Shown here in pieces: positions 33,540-43,987 of a stretch of 64,000 nt of DNA (position 1 is the stretch's first letter; the number at the start of each line of letters is the position of its first letter). A program made the position numbers and the translations under genes. Source of the DNA: Anthostomella pinea. Taxonomy: Eukaryota; Ascomycota; Sordariomycetes; Xylariales; Xylariaceae. Under the pieces are notes generated by a model. The model did no database searches. It was not told where the DNA came from and saw nothing but the letters and a program-made list of their open reading frames with translations. The stretch covers positions 5,890,001 to 5,954,000 of the forward strand of contig CAUWAG010000003.1 in assembly GCA_963556695.1 (NCBI GenBank). The letters run 5' to 3'.

Positions 33540-34287
33540 TTATTATCACGTTAGGTGTCATTGCGGGTGGTATGGCGATACCACGCAGCCAAGAAGTCCA
33601 GCTTGGCCAGCCACTCTTTGACCATGCCGAGTAGCGACATTATAGATCTATACGGGAATATGCGCCCCTTTACCGCGACATTTGATCATACCTGCACAGT
33701 GATATTGTCTCTCCACAGAAGATGATGCTTGCGTTAACCGCGAAGCAGACGGTGAAAGCTTTTTACTTGCTCGAGCCTCGCATCGAAGCAGCAGCTGCAC
33801 CATCATGTAGCACCAAAAGAAACAGCGAGACCCCGGATACCCCAAGAAGCTCGAATCAGCCAGCTCTGGAAGTGCAGGTTTTAACATCCCTAGTAGGTAC
33901 GTTGCAACATAAGGTGCAAGCAGAAGTGATGGGTAGAGAGGGAGGCACGTCGTGGGAAAACAACAGGCAAGAGCTAATTATATCTCCCGGTCTCGTCCCC
34001 TTCGTCTTATGATAACGCCTGGGCGTTGAATCGGACAGGGAGGCGTGTGGGCTGAGTAGGTGAAGCCACCACATGCACATCACGTTCTTCGCACTCCTCC
34101 GAGCCCTTCTAATTCGTCCGGCAGATGATTATATGCAGGTAATGCAACTTCACAGCCCCCCGCGCTGACACCACCATGCCTTCGCTGTTTAAGCTCCCCC
34201 TTCGAAGATGCTTCTTTCACTTCTACCGCAACTGGCATCGTCCTTCTTGACTGCCTGACGCGCCGATACGACAGTCTCCACGGCATC
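33540..34287. other. intergenic region, no gene recognised
   Basis: Between the Erj5-like gene and a HET pseudogene. Overlapping short frames on both strands, none with a motif. Confidence 0.5.
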
Positions 34288-36178
34288 ATGGACTGGCACG
34301 ATAGCGCATGTCGTCGCTTGGATCTCTATTCGACTGGCGGAGTCCAAAGTTGTCTACGCTGCGGCTCATTCGCGGAGTCCACCAAGCTACCCCTCCTGCC
34401 GCCCATCAAGCAACGCTCTGAGATCCGGTTGTTGCGCATGTTATGCGGTGCGTTCGAAGAAGCCATACGCTGCGTGGTCTCCCCAAGACCTGTCCATACA
34501 AGACCTGACCTCAAGGCCGGAGTATGAGGCTATTTCCTATACTTGGGCCGACGAAAATGGGGACGACAGCCCCTGCGGAATCATATACATTTATGGCTAG
34601 CCTTTACGAGTAACTCGTAACTGCGAAATGGCACTACGACGGACGCGCGGGAGATACCAATCCCGTCTTCTATGGATAGACGCTGTATGTATCGACCAGA
34701 AAAAAATCGACGAACGTGGGCATCAGGTCCAGCTGATGCCTCAAATATATTCTGGAGCGAATTGTGTCTTTATCTATATTGAGGAGGCAGCAGACGACAG
34801 CGGCTACTTCCTCGATACCCTAAATAGTGGTAATCCGTCAAGCAATGCAGAGCGGCTTCTCAGGCTTTTCAACCAAGCAGAAAACTGCATGTTCCGTTGA
34901 CGCTATTTTCGACGCGTATGGGTGCTTCAAGAGGTCGCTTTAGCTAGGAGAGCAACACTAATCTGTGGAGATCGGTCTATATCGTGGACTTATCTCAAGG
35001 ATTATATTGATCAGAAGTATCAGGGTGACCCTGCCAAAACTCCGCTACTACTGCGTCTCGATTTTCACTTCTACGCCGACCCAGAGAGAGCACTGCATCT
35101 GCTTGACCTGGCGCGGGAGAGCAACGCCAACGCTCCTCGCGACAAGGTGTTCGCTGTAAGGGGCCTTGCCATTGATCTCTCGCAGAACGGCATTGTGGCA
35201 GACTACAATCTGCGCGTTGAACAGGTGTACACCCAACTCGCGCTGCATCTATCATCTCGTTATGGATGGACTGCAATACTGCTAAGAGCAGATACTGATC
35301 ACCGGAAGATTGCGACACTTCCATCATGGGTTCCTGACTGGAGCAACTACGTATACACTAGCCCCGATGCAAGTATGTCCGAACAGACGTTTCTCAAAAG
35401 AGGTTCCGAGCGAGAAGTCTCGGTCTTCCATCTTCCAACCGCACGCTATAACCCATCCGAACGATCGCTGACCTTGAGCGTCACGAAACCCGGTTACATG
35501 AAAGAGGATGAGATCTTACTTTTCGATTATCGCTCGCTCGGCTTCGCCGGGATCGACAAGTACTTCGCCATTCCGTATGATTGCATGTCACCCTTCACAT
35601 TTCCATACTCTGTCGCACTCACCATGTTCAATCTCCCTATCACAATCTTGAGAACCGAATCTGGCGCCATCTCGGACACTACTCCTAGTAGTCACCTAGA
35701 AATAACCACCCTACATAAACATCGGCCTTGGAGCAAATATAATCTAATGGCTCTGGTACCCGCGGATGCCCTTGCGGGAGTCTTCACCCGCAAAAGCTTT
35801 CGGGACGTCCTGATACTGCTGCGCTCTTTGATCTCCGTACCCAACGACTTGCTGCAGGATTGGCCGGAGGTGGCCGACTACCTGCATTTCCGAGAAACCG
35901 GGGAGTCGCTTTCGGGAGTCTTATATATCCCTCCCCTTGAGGGCCCGCCCCTAGTCGCTCGTGCAATAAAGTCTTTAGGGCCTGCTGCGGACGAACTGGA
36001 GTCCCTCTGGCTGAACACCATCGCTCCGGTGCATGAAGTTGATTGGAAGAGGGCGGATGAGTTTCAAAGGCTTAGGGATTCGGGGGCCGAAGGTCTGCTG
36101 CTGGCGTTAAATGATGCGCTTTGGAGGATATTCGTGAGATATTTCCTGCTCCGCGTAGTCGAGGTAATACTTGTATAA
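34288..36178 (+). pseudogene. HET-domain protein pseudogene (heterokaryon incompatibility type)
   Basis: The HET domain is recognisable in order: RSEIRLLRMLCGAFEEAIRC, RPEYEAISYTWADENGDD, LLWIDAVCIDQKKIDERGHQ, PQIYSGANCVFIYI and RRVWVLQEVALARRATLICG. A 418-codon C-terminal frame follows, with the usual DKVFAVRGLAID and LPSWVPDWSNYVYTS. Breaks: a frameshift in the C-run near 34491, TAG at 34598-34600, just before PLRVTRNCEMALRR, and TGA at 34898-34900, just before RYFRRVWVLQ. Both nonsense codons can be explained by single transitions. The long intact C-terminal frame suggests recent decay. Intact relatives trigger cell death after fusion of incompatible hyphae, or sense other non-self cues. 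An upstream CLRCG motif resembles an N-terminal zinc-binding leader. Confidence 0.8.
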
Positions 36179-38031
36179 GCCATATTTCACATATGTACTT
36201 CAAGATCACTAGGGTAGTAGCCGCGAGCTCAGTGGGTTGGGTCTCTGTGCTTGATGTTATGCCCTGGCTTATTTCCTTATATTACGCTGACAGGCGAGGA
36301 CATCACCCGCCTTAAATGGACAAGTGGACTTCTTGTATTGCCTCACTGGGGACCTCTGGTATCTATGTTCGTTGCTACCGTACTCTAGATGCTCTATCAA
36401 GCATACAGCGTCTATGGTACGAGGCCTATCAAGACCAAGCGTCGAGTTACTGCCTTCTCTGACAGGCACACCTCAAGAGCTGTTTACTCTAGAATAAGCG
36501 CCACTGCGAGGTACTTTCGCTGTGTGACTACACCCTCAAGAGCAATATTCCAGTTCGATTCAATGTTGTCGAAGCTCACTACGGAGCTTTTAACACGCGA
36601 TTTTTTGGCCTCAAGTTCCTCTTTGAGACGACATTTTTCGAACGGGCACAAGGCCTACAAGTAATGCAGGGAGTTGATATCAACACAAACTCGCCTCACC
36701 ACACCAAGTACAGGCGACCAAGCGCTATCAAGAAGGTCATCCACGGGTAAGGCTGGAACGTCAAGGTATGTCGTCCTTGACCAACTGCCCTCCTTCTCGC
36801 CCCCCTTTCAACGCGCTAATGGTACGTCTGCTGCTATCTATTCCTCTTTACCTACCGTCCTCAGCACGAAGTCTCTCAAGGCATTGCCTGTCATTTCGGC
36901 GAAATTTCAGCAAGAAATGTGAACGGCTTTCATTTATCTTGGGCGTGCGAAAATGGCCCAGCAGCCTGTCGGACACAATAAATCAAGGCCTCTGTGGCCC
37001 TGGGTTATATCCAGTAAGCGAGTGCTAGACGCATTGCATTGGGAAATAGTGTGTAGCGGTATGACGCTTCATCGACCCGAATCAGGGGCGATCGTAAGGA
37101 TAATCTGCTCATACGTCCCGGAGACGACTGGTCAGACCTAGTAGTGTCAGGCCGGCAGAACCGCAGTTGCGCGAAGAGCAATACGTAAACCACGAGTACT
37201 TACCTCTTTTAGGTTGTGGGCCAAGGTATGATCTCGAACCTCCCACGGCTTCGTGGTTAGAGGCTGTATATGATCCAGGTAGCGATCTTCGATGCCAGCG
37301 GCGTGAGAGGCACTTGCGTCCATCTTTCGCGTTCCAACTTGGCTTCGACGAGTTGGTATTCGGGCCAGGCATGTTCACTTAAACTTCAGGCGTAACTCAG
37401 TCTGGCAGTTAAAGAAATCGTTGTCTGAAGCGTGCTTTGTGTTCAAATGGGCAGTCTCACAAGAAGATTCCACGGATGTCATGTCATGTGCGGTCGGTGG
37501 GGAGGCCACCAGGCTGGACATGCATGCTCTTGGATATACCACTGGACAGCACAATGAGGCTGCTATGGGAACACCAAGGAACATCTCAAAAAGCTCTGTG
37601 TAGTAGTCTCTACCCCAAGGATAAGCTGGACAGCTCTGAAGTTCCCAACATCGAAATAGCTCTCAGCACTTCATACTGTCTGGCGTTCGGTTACGCCGCT
37701 CACGCTTAGTGCTGCCCTGATTAGAAGGGGTTGCAGTCAGACACGATGAATGATAGAGGAGTGAAGAGGACAGTACCGCCTTTTCTAAGCAACACTTAAA
37801 CCACGCACATGGACCACTTGTTGTTCTCAGTGGCTTCAAGAACGCGGGGAAGACTCGCCAATCAAGACGCGCTGGAATACGCGAGGCGTCCGCAGGTTTT
37901 TCAGCCCACGATGCCACACATCCTTCCTTCCACATCAGCAACAGCAATTCATCACAACGTGCACCACTTTCGGCCTTCTTTTACTGTGCAATACAAGCTA
38001 TCGTTCAATCTTGCCAAGACTGGTGTTTTAT
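36179..38031. other. decayed region with one coding-like remnant
   Basis: About 1.85 kb without an intact gene. A plus frame (open from about 37105, ending 37382) encodes EEQYVNHEYLPLLGCGPRYD and PTASWLEAVYDPGSDL, then FAFQLGFDELVFGPGMFT. It looks like the C-terminus of a real protein, but I cannot name a family and see no start. The rest (36389-37105, 37382-38031) has only short frames. Confidence 0.4.
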
Positions 38032-39463
38032 ATGATGGCGTACGAGACCGCGGCGAGCGCCTGTAGGCCGCGGAAAGCGTGGAAGGAGTCATTGGTTACC
38101 CAATCCTTCGACGCCACCCGCGACTGTCGAGACCTTAACCGAATCCTCGAGACGGTCAATCAGGACAAGAGTTTCAACTTTTGTGCTGCAGATACGTCGG
38201 TAGTCATCGACTATATCAACAAGAGCCTCATCATGCCGAAAGCCAGCAATCAACCCAAGCCCTGCGAGATCCAGCTATGGTGGTTCGGCGGCCCCGGAGT
38301 CGGCGAGGCGTTTTGTCGGAATGCGACCGACATTGCGGTCCAGGTGTACAAGACCAGGAACTTTACATTCGATAAGGCACAGCCGTACGAGAGCGTTATC
38401 CAAGCCCCGCGGGCATATTGCCATGAGCATCTGGAGGCGGAACTGGCCTCCATTGGCAATCCTGATATCGCTGGTACCGGGGCAAGTGACACTGCTGAAC
38501 CCGGCGGTCCTTGACGACCGCTGACACTAAAGACCAGGTACTGACATCCTACGGTATCGAGTTGGCCCTCTTGCTACTCTTTGTCACCATGTCTTATACC
38601 AACAAACGTGTCCTTGGAAGTTTCGGTCCACTCGCAGACAGCGTCCGCGATGCGTTTTGGGACTTCTGGGGAGCCGCGACCCTCCTCATCTTCGCCGTCG
38701 TCGCAGCCGCTCTCGTCACTTTCCGGGACTACCAGTCCACGTCGAACACCATTCAAACCGACTTCGGGTATACCCACTTCTACGAGTATCAGCTCCTGGT
38801 ATTAGCGTGTTCCTTGTCGCTGCTGCCGGCCTTGGTGCTGCAGACGATGGCATCGGAACACCTCCCCATTCATCAACCCAGCCATAAAGGGAGGTGGAAA
38901 ATCTGGGCTACTTGGCTGACGCCGCTGGTGCTCTCCATCTCTGTGTTGCCACGATGTGGGTGATATGGTACCGCGGAGTCAGGGACCAGGACAATCCTGT
39001 CCACATCGTGTTCGGGGGCCTCGGGGACTTCGACGTTAGCAGCTTCCTCTACCGGAAGTCCCGGGCTTACACACTGGCGACGTGTATCCTGATGACGGTT
39101 CTGCCTGTCCTCGGGGTGCTTCCCGCATTGGTTGGTCGGTTTCTGTCTGTCCTCGGGGTGCTTTCCGCATTGATTGGTCGGTTTCTGCCTGTCCTAGGGG
39201 TGCTTTCCGCATTGATTGATCGACTTAAGGTCAGCTGGGCTCTCAAATATTCCGAGAGAATACTTGGAAGAACGTTTCGCGTCCTTGGCCTGGCTATGGC
39301 TGCGGTACAGTTCTTCGTGATCTGTTACATACGCGCGCAGGCTAGCAAGGATGCCCGTGGTCAGAACCCGGAAGTCGGGTTCACTTTTGGTCAGGTCCTG
39401 GCTCTAACCGCGTGGGTTCCTCTACTGTATAAGCTCTTCGTTGAGGCACTTGGGCTATGGTAG
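38032..39463 (+). CDS. multipass membrane protein with GC-AG intron, minisatellite and one frameshift
   Basis: An N-terminal soluble part with cysteines (FNFCAADTSVVIDYIN, QLWWFGGPGVGEAFCRNATD) is followed by six or more hydrophobic segments (ELALLLLFVTMSY, ATLLIFAVVAAALVTF, YQLLVLACSLSLLPALVLQT, GLAMAAVQFFVICYI). The first two frames join if 38482-38537 is removed as a 56-bp GC-AG intron (donor GCAAGT, branch CTGAC). A second change of frame near 38948, between LTPLVLSISVL and ATMWVIWYRGVRDQDN, has no intron solution and looks like one lost base. Three in-frame 42-bp repeats at 39101-39226 encode LPVLGVLPALVGRF-type units inside the membrane region. The family is unknown to me; similar proteins are restricted to filamentous fungi as far as I can judge. 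The first exon may start further upstream. Confidence 0.6.
39101..39226 (+). repeat. 42-bp in-frame minisatellite, three copies
   Basis: Units start at 39101, 39143 and 39185, each CTG(C/T)CTGTCCT(C/A)GGGGTGCTT and onward. Each encodes 14 hydrophobic residues ending in GRF or DRL. Because 42 is a multiple of three, copy-number change would lengthen or shorten a transmembrane segment without breaking the frame. Confidence 0.9.
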
Positions 39464-40374
39464 ATTGAAAGATGAAGGATGGCTTGTATGGTTTCAAGAC
39501 CAGGTGAAGAGTTTGCTACAAGGTGTTATTGATTATTGTATTATAGTGTACTATAGAGCAGGTCGATATTGTATAGTTCTCATTGTACTTATACCCACAC
39601 GCACAGTTAGTTAGACGTATGTTCCTACCGTAGCGGGGAGATGTGAGGAGATGGGGCTGTCACTATTCTCTCATGTTTTATTTGTCCTGGATCTCAACGC
39701 CTTTATGCACTGGCTTAAGATAAAGACCACCCATAACCCCCTTATTGAGGCTTCCACGACGCTACCTTCCCTCCGAGCTTTTTACGACCTCTTCCAGGCC
39801 TCCTCGGCATTTGAACTTAGATAAGGTAGTCCCAGGCCATAACCTCCGGCGTCATACCGCCGCCCACGCTTCTGCTTCATGTTGCTCAGTCTCGATATCA
39901 AGTGTTGCGTCGCCACTGATGGCTCACGGTCATACAATACCAGTATGGTGACCAGTTGGTGTGCCCGCCAGTCTACTAGTCACCGTGATCAGGCCGACGT
40001 CTCATTTGATCTTCGCTCGGTCATGATACTGTGTGAAATTGAGCCGCACGCTAATAATTTACAGCATCGCCCAGTCTAGACCATCTCGCGGCATCGAACA
40101 GTACGAAAACCTCAAATGATATCGAGATTCTCACGGGATGTCTAACCATGCGTCATGGAGACCTGTTCCCGTAGGCGAAAGGGAAACGAGGCACACAGAG
40201 AGTGCGTGTACCATAAACGGGTAACTCGTGACCAAGATGAAGAAAGTTGATAACCAAATTACAGCGCTCCTTCCCAGAGTTATTGCTCTGCTATCTATCT
40301 AGGTACACGTTTTGGATGAACCCTCTGCGGCACGCTCATCGGAAAACACACGTTTTGGTAGAAACCTCAAGCAG
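39464..40374. other. intergenic region, no gene recognised
   Basis: About 0.9 kb between convergent genes. Nothing beyond short unsupported frames. Confidence 0.5.
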
Positions 40375-40759
40375 CTACAGGCCATCAATGGTATACGTGC
40401 ACTCGATCTTGTTGGAGTTCGCGATGCCTCGGCAAACACAATACCACCACCCCCCATATGCCGAGTAGAATGGTTGATGTTCTACGCCGCAGTCCACAAG
40501 TAATCCATGATTGTTTGAGTCCAGCTTGATGAGGCAGGTTAATTAGATGAGGTAGCTCCAGTACGTTCTCGATTGAGGTATAGAGCAGAGAGGCGCGACT
40601 TACAATGGCGGAGTGCCCGTTGTACGAGCCGCAATAGGCGCACCAGGGTTGCTCCCCTATATAGGCCACATTGCCGTTGCAGCCCCTTTGGGAGACAGGA
40701 CTGCCGAGGGACGTAGAGGCATGGAGAAAGACAAGCGCGAGGGCGGCTGAGAAGTGCAT
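40375..40759 (-). CDS. small secreted cysteine-rich protein (candidate effector-like)
   Basis: Exons 40759-40604 and 40524-40375 (79-bp intron, GTAAGT donor, acceptor CAAG) give 101 residues. A signal peptide is clear: MHFSAALALVFLHASTSLGS, cleaved near SLG-SP. The mature part of about 80 residues has seven cysteines: GCNGN, PWCAYCGSYNGHSAI, LVDCGVEHQ, WWYCVCRGIANSN and KIECTYTIDGL. It is rich in Gly, Tyr and Trp. The odd cysteine count leaves one unpaired or used in a dimer. Secreted Cys-rich proteins of this size serve as plant-interaction effectors, antimicrobials or self/non-self factors in fungi; no family is recognised. The unusual acceptor is supported because the frame then runs cleanly to a stop and keeps the Cys pattern. 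It stands alone in a gene-poor region. Confidence 0.75.
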
Positions 40760-43107
40760 GGCGATGGCTGATGGAGGTGGGTAGAACGTGTGGCACTTTG
40801 ACTAGCAGTGGTGGTTGCTAGAGATGTACGTATGGGATGAAGGATTGGGAGCGGATGCTTCTCGAAGTGAGGAAGAATTCCGAACCTTTGAGCGGGAATC
40901 GTACTGCCTAATATACTATTGTCAAACCACCGAGGCTGCTATCATCATCGTACATGCCGTGGCATTCGTGCCAAGCGAGATTTGAGGCGTCCTGCTTGGG
41001 AATACTCAAAGACTGAGATCAGACCATGCTCAAACGTGGGTGAGGTAAGGGAATGACAAGTAAAGGGGGAAAGGCAGTGGAGGGGAGGGCACACGAGAAG
41101 ATAAGATGAGGAGAAGGCAAGTACTTGATCGATACTATGCATCGCGCTTTGTATTACTCTGTATAGATGAGTAGGTAGTACCCCTCGAGACCCCGTCACG
41201 ATGCTAGGTGTAAGGGATAGTCCACGTTGGTGAATCTAATCTCCCTTGCATTTGCGGGAGCTGTACTTGTGTAGGAGTTGTGGAAGATCACACTTTCAGA
41301 TTCCCTGCGCTGTGAGCCGGCTGGATGGGTTCCGTATCCTTGGTAACCATCTGTTTCCAATTAATATCCGCGACAGCTATGATGAACAAGAGTCAGCACA
41401 ATGCTATGACACGCCCAGGCTTGACTTAGGTGCAGACTGTTGGGTTACCGGTAAATTAGGTGCCGTGGACGAATGACCACAGCCTTTGAGCCAAAGCCAA
41501 CAAGACACGCAGCCAAGCCGGATCGTCGTGGAGTTCAAGAGAACTCTTAGTCTAACAGAGTGTCGTGAGCACCATCAAGGCAGCCGAACTATATGATGAA
41601 CTCATATATTGCAGTAACAGTGAGTCAAAGCTTGTCAGTAGAGGAAGCAGAGCTTTTGGGAGTTGATCATCTGAGAATGATAGTTACCTCATAACGAATT
41701 ATGGCCATTCGATATGGGGAAGGTGCCACCAGGTACCACTCGCCTTTAGAAAGGGAGCCACGATTCGAAAAACTTATCGATCTAGTCGACGAGTCAAGCA
41801 GGCCAAATAACATGGAATGGAACGGCAAGAGACCCATGAGAATGCGAGTTGTTTAGGCCTTGTTATGAACCACAGCATTATGCTAGGAGAGATCTTGTCA
41901 CGGGACTAGACAGCCCTACAGAATTGACCCCTATATATATCGGACTATGTCTTCTAGCTATAGCTTTATAGTTCCTTTTCTTCTTTACGTACGACAAGAT
42001 TACAGAGTTCATTTCGGAGTCACCAGCAGCTGGACCGTGACAGTTCCACGATGATGGTATGCGGCAATACGCAAAGAACAGGCACATAGATCGATCGAGA
42101 CAACACTCTAAGGCCCTCCCACCCGCGTGTACAACTGGCTAGGAATATACTTGAGCCACCCACAGATAACATGGCATGGTGTATTTGCAGTACCGACTGA
42201 AGTTACTCAGCCCCATTGCCTCCATTCCTTCGAATAATTACATCTGTAAGTTATAGGCAGACTATGCAACAGCTTTAAACCAACGGGCTGAACAATGCCA
42301 CTGGCACACTAAAAGACCACAAGAAAGCTCTATACAATGACTTGACGCTATAAATCTTTGCTTTAAGTGCCCGTCTCACTTAGCGGTTTGCAAGACTGTT
42401 CGCATTTAGGTACTATGACGAAGCGGGCACCGAACAGAGAAATGAGCGCATCGCAATACTCTCGGAAGGGCCGCAGCAGTCAGAGGCATTTAGCGGGTGG
42501 AAGAGATGCACCAGAATCAACATAAGAATATCTTTTGATTGGTTACTACTAATACTAGGGTACTTATTTCACTGTGATCTATCTTGGATCTTTCTCTTTC
42601 TTTTGTGCTGTGGGCGACAACGCGATGCCCGATGAGCTTACCGTACCAAATGGGATGGGATCTGCGTCTTTGGGGTTGGGCGGGGATCAGGGCCAGGAAA
42701 ACCAACGTACCTCACAAGTCCCGTCATCAGGCGGCTTAGTGGAGCAGAGGACCTTTGGGGTAAATGCGTTAGCTAGGCCTTACGAGCAGAGAAGGGCCGG
42801 GGAATGATGCTGTGGTAGAAACACTATGGAAAACACCCTCGACTCCCTCCCATGACATGACTTCCTGGTATGTGCAAAACCCTTTCTGATGACCCCATGT
42901 CCAGTTTCTCTCATCGGCTTCCTGCTGCCTCCTGAAGAGACGTCATGGATGCCGCCCTCTCGTCGATTCGTATGCTGCCAACCACACCAAACAAGCCGCT
43001 CCAATACATCGATCCCCCAAGGCATCTATCTACCGAATCTAACATTCCTCGACTGGCTATGGCGAGTACGCCGGTCTGATTTGTTCTGGCACAATGTATG
43101 TACAGGT
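40760..43107. other. gene-poor region
   Basis: About 2.3 kb without a recognisable gene. The 41246-41476 and 42574-42807 plus frames have ATGs but no motif or convincing coding character. Part may be the promoter of the secreted Cys-rich protein (reading left from 40759). Confidence 0.5.
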
Positions 43108-43920
43108 TCAGAATTCCATACCGCCCATCTGGTATGCTCCATACTGGTCTTCCATGGTCCGCTGCTGGCTCGCCCACTTGTCGTTGTACACCGGATCTGT
43201 CGCCGGACGGTATGTGGGAGCAGAGCCGAAGTGGTTGTAGACGTCCTTGGGCCGCGACATGGCATCCTCGTACTGCTGTTTCGCCGAATCCTCATAGTCT
43301 CGTCGAGCCAGAGCTTCGTACCCGGACATCATATAAGGCTCGACGCAAGAAGTTGGTACCCAGTGTCCTTCGGCGGTTTGAACCGGGGTGAGAGGCGTGC
43401 CGTCCATGCTCATGACCATTGAGTTCTTCTGCTCTTCTTCCGCCAGCCGCTGTTCGTATCGGAGTTGTGCCAGAAGCTCCTCGTTCTCGACCGACGTGTT
43501 GTGCCAAGCGACACCTGGGTTGTTCTGCGTGTTCGTCGGAGGACAGATTCGCCACAGCTCGATCAGACGCATTTTCTGAGTATCTTCAGCAAGCTTAAAG
43601 AGCTCTAGCTGTGCTGAGGAGAGCCCCGACGGATCAACGCCATGCTGGCTTAGGATCATCTCAGCAGCTGGCTGTTGTGTTTGGGGCGGTTCTGATGATG
43701 GACGCTGCGGCTCGACAAGAGGCTCATCGTGTTGCGCGACATGGGCGGAGTGATGGTAATGTTGAGTGATGGAATATCTGATCGGTTCCGGCTCCGTTGC
43801 TTGGGGTCTTGGCTGCTCCTGGGGTGCTTCCTGGACTGGCTGCGGCTGGAATGTCAAGTTGCGAGAGAAGAGCGCAGCGAGGTCATCGCTCGCCTGCATA
43901 TTCTGTTGAGGGTTGAACAT
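43108..43920 (-). CDS. Gln/Pro-rich protein of unknown function
   Basis: An intronless 270-residue frame beginning MFNPQQNMQASDDLAALFSR. The first third is Gln/Pro/Glu-rich (QPQPVQEAPQEQPRPQATEP). The middle has an ordered helical stretch (LSSAQLELFKLAEDTQKMRL, IELWRICPP) and a second helical piece (ENEELLAQLRYEQRLAEEE). The Tyr/Met-rich C-terminus ends QMGGMEF. No signal peptide, membrane segment or catalytic motif. A 64-bp GT-AG intron can be read just upstream of the ATG (43924-43987, donor GTGAGT), so the 5' leader is probably spliced. The helix with ELWRICPP and the acidic low-complexity start resemble small fungal proteins of unknown role, perhaps nuclear or RNA-associated. That is a guess. 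Confidence 0.7.
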   Translation of the reverse strand: MFNPQQNMQASDDLAALFSRNLTFQPQPVQEAPQEQPRPQATEPEPIRYSITQHYHHSAHVAQHDEPLVEPQRPSSEPPQTQQPAAEMILSQHGVDPSGLSSAQLELFKLAEDTQKMRLIELWRICPPTNTQNNPGVAWHNTSVENEELLAQLRYEQRLAEEEQKNSMVMSMDGTPLTPVQTAEGHWVPTSCVEPYMMSGYEALARRDYEDSAKQQYEDAMSRPKDVYNHFGSAPTYRPATDPVYNDKWASQQRTMEDQYGAYQMGGMEF

Positions 43921-43987
43921 GATCTGACAATGAGTAGGGTCAGACGAGTGTCGAGGGTGAGGGAGGGAGGGAAAGGGTGTGACTCAC

